Shown here: positions 5,797-6,872 of the stretch, piece by piece | How the letters are laid out: every line of letters starts with the position of its first letter | Numbering within the stretch: position 1 is the stretch's first letter | Assembly: GCA_020720945.1 (NCBI GenBank) | Contig: DYNR01000128.1 | Location: 1-6,872 of the forward strand | Source of the DNA: Chthoniobacter flavus | Lineage (GTDB): Bacteria > Verrucomicrobiota > Verrucomicrobiia > Chthoniobacterales > DYNR01 | Reading direction: 5' to 3' | DNA: 6,872 nucleotides | Notes under the pieces: model-generated | The model's database searches: none | Seen by the model: the letters and a program-made list of their open reading frames with translations, nothing else | What the model was told of the DNA's origin: nothing | Made by a program: the position numbers and the translations under genes

Positions 5797-6669
5797 CTAA
5801 TGCGCATCCTCATCGTGACCGGTTGCCAGTTGAATGTAAACTGCACACAGCAACGCAAAAACCGTCGCCTGCAACAACCCAACCAGCAATTCCATAAAGT
5901 AAAAAGGGATTGGCACCAATACGCCCATGACATCCGCCGCCAACCTGGGCAACCCCAAGTCTTGACCTAGCGTAATCATCGTGCTCAACAAATTCTCCCC
6001 CGCATAAATATTCCCGAACAACCGCAAGGAAAGCGAAACGGGACGAAACCCGATCGAGATAATTTCTATCACCCCAACAAACAAAAACATCGGAAACAGA
6101 ACCACCGCCATCACCCCCGTAATCCCACCCTTCACCCCAAAAGTATGCTGGATGAAACCCTTTACCCCCAACTCTTGAATCGTCCAATAAAACCACAAAA
6201 CCATGAACAAAGCCGCAATCCCAAGCGTCATGTTCAAGTCTGCCGTCGCAGGCCGAAACAGCGGAATGTCGGCGTGCGCAATACTCAAAAAACCGGTCTT
6301 CTCCCCCCACCCAATCGAGCCTACCCCCGGCAACAGCGAAAACCAGTTCGCCACCAAAATGAAAATGAAAATCGTCGCCAACAACGAAAACACCTTGCCC
6401 ACCATGTGCTTACCGACAATCCCTTCCACCGCATCGTAAAGGAACTCCACGACCGCTTCAAAAAAATTCTGCTTCCCATCGGGGATCAACTGCATCCGCT
6501 TCGTCGCCCGCCTAGCAAAAATAACAATCGCAGCCGTAACCAAAAACGCAACGAAAACCGAGTTCGTCAACCATTCCAAAAACGGAAAATCCAACTCAAT
6601 CTTATTGAGCGGAGACTCCGCGTAAAGCGGCAACCCGGAAGCAATCAAAACTGATAGAGAACTGGTCAT
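5797..6669 (-). CDS. atpB: F1Fo ATP synthase subunit a
   Basis: Subunit a is the membrane stator beside the c-ring and holds the two proton half-channels. The 290-residue product has several hydrophobic helices (roughly 36-54, 93-113, 147-165, 184-207, 210-235, 248-282). The essential arginine is R216 in SLSLRLFGNIYAGE (212-225), with R209 upstream. E225, E260 and Q267 (in LLQATVFALL) sit at the positions of the E. coli polar channel residues E219, H245 and Q252. FRPATADLNMTL (138-149) is also a recognisable family segment. A mildly hydrophobic N-terminal stretch ends near Y16-A17, and signal-like processing is possible but not clear. It is the first structural gene visible. Its leader (TTTCACCAACT before ATG) has no Shine-Dalgarno sequence. 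The stop is TAG. Confidence 0.98.
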   Translation of the reverse strand: MTSSLSVLIASGLPLYAESPLNKIELDFPFLEWLTNSVFVAFLVTAAIVIFARRATKRMQLIPDGKQNFFEAVVEFLYDAVEGIVGKHMVGKVFSLLATIFIFILVANWFSLLPGVGSIGWGEKTGFLSIAHADIPLFRPATADLNMTLGIAALFMVLWFYWTIQELGVKGFIQHTFGVKGGITGVMAVVLFPMFLFVGVIEIISIGFRPVSLSLRLFGNIYAGENLLSTMITLGQDLGLPRLAADVMGVLVPIPFYFMELLVGLLQATVFALLCAVYIQLATGHDEDAH

Positions 6670-6872
6670 AGTTGGTGAAATTTTTCAAAGGCCGCAGATC
6701 CCCGCCTAGCACCGAAACCCGGAAAAAACCGCTCGGTGAACCTTAAAAAATTGATTTCGGGAGCCACCCTCGCAAAAGCATGAACTCTTGGCAAGCGAAA
6801 TATCGAAAAAAAGAAAAGATCCTGAATCAGTGAGATAACTGCTGTGAATCTCTGTAATCAATTGGGCTGCAA
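6670..6872 (-). other. Upstream leader and intergenic region of the atp operon
   Basis: These 203 bases precede atpB and reach the window edge. I find no gene I can support: no atpI-like membrane protein, tRNA or other RNA gene. One minus-strand frame stays open from the edge to a TAG at 6706-6708 (54 codons), but its translation is low in hydrophobic pattern and resembles no family I know. The operon promoter may lie here or beyond the edge. The part nearest atpB is A/T-rich and contains one small stem-loop. Confidence 0.5.
6710..6738 (-). promoter_or_regulatory. Small stem-loop in the atpB leader
   Basis: Arms CACCGA (6710-6715) and TCGGTG (6733-6738) are perfect 6-base inverted repeats around a 17-base loop, in which CGG (6720-6722) and CCG (6729-6731) can add a 3-base inner stem around six identical bases. 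It ends about 40 bases before the atpB start, so it would fold in the 5' untranslated region. It could stabilise or control the transcript, but a stem this short can occur by chance. Confidence 0.3.

Noticed and set aside
6145..6654. 169-codon plus-strand frame opposite atpB
   Set aside because: Its extreme Arg, Asn, Gln and Pro content reflects the C/A-rich complement of a membrane protein gene, not a real protein.
6832..6861. Possible sigma-70-like promoter on the minus strand (TTGATT, 18 bases, TATCTC)
   Set aside because: The -10 match is poor and the housekeeping sigma consensus of this host is unknown; without transcript starts it is not supportable.
6706..6870. Minus-strand frame open from the window edge to a TAG before atpB, possible 3' end of an upstream gene
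   Set aside because: Only 54 codons with no visible start or family resemblance; a frame this long without a stop is plausible by chance among six frames.

Overview
The window is one complete F1Fo ATP synthase operon. All eight structural genes lie on the minus strand, so transcription runs from the high-numbered end to the low-numbered end. The order is atpB (a), atpE (c), atpF (b), atpH (delta), atpA (alpha), atpG (gamma), atpD (beta), atpC (epsilon). Every subunit is intact, with catalytic and ion-carrying residues in place. There is one b gene, so a homodimeric stalk is expected, and the c subunit has proton-type rather than sodium-type ligands. I see no tRNA, rRNA, CRISPR array, insertion sequence or foreign cargo gene.

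The host is a bacterium. The compact a-c-b-delta-alpha-gamma-beta-epsilon order, an unusually short delta subunit (127 aa) and the general look of gamma and alpha suggest Verrucomicrobiota or a relative. That is recognition from memory, not a search result, and is moderate at best. The coding strand is locally rich in G and T (the given strand in C and A), as expected for a leading-strand operon.

Layout from the 5' end of the transcript: 6670-6872 is an upstream leader with a small stem-loop and no convincing gene; atpI is not visible. The Fo genes follow: atpB (5797-6669), a 79-base gap ending in a very A-rich leader, atpE (5475-5717), then the largest gap (163 bases) with a strong inverted repeat and a competing hairpin, then atpF (4802-5311). 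The stalk and F1 genes follow with short gaps (39, 51, 23, 60 and 9 bases): atpH, atpA, atpG, atpD, atpC. The window ends 8 bases past the atpC stop, so any operon terminator is outside it.

The products form one machine. Protons pass through a and the c-ring, turning gamma-epsilon inside the alpha3beta3 head, while b2-delta holds the head still. The points most worth a second look are the lack of a Shine-Dalgarno sequence before all eight genes, the attenuator-like structure between atpE and atpF, and the shortened delta. I found no previously undescribed system; this is a housekeeping operon with some unusual expression signals.
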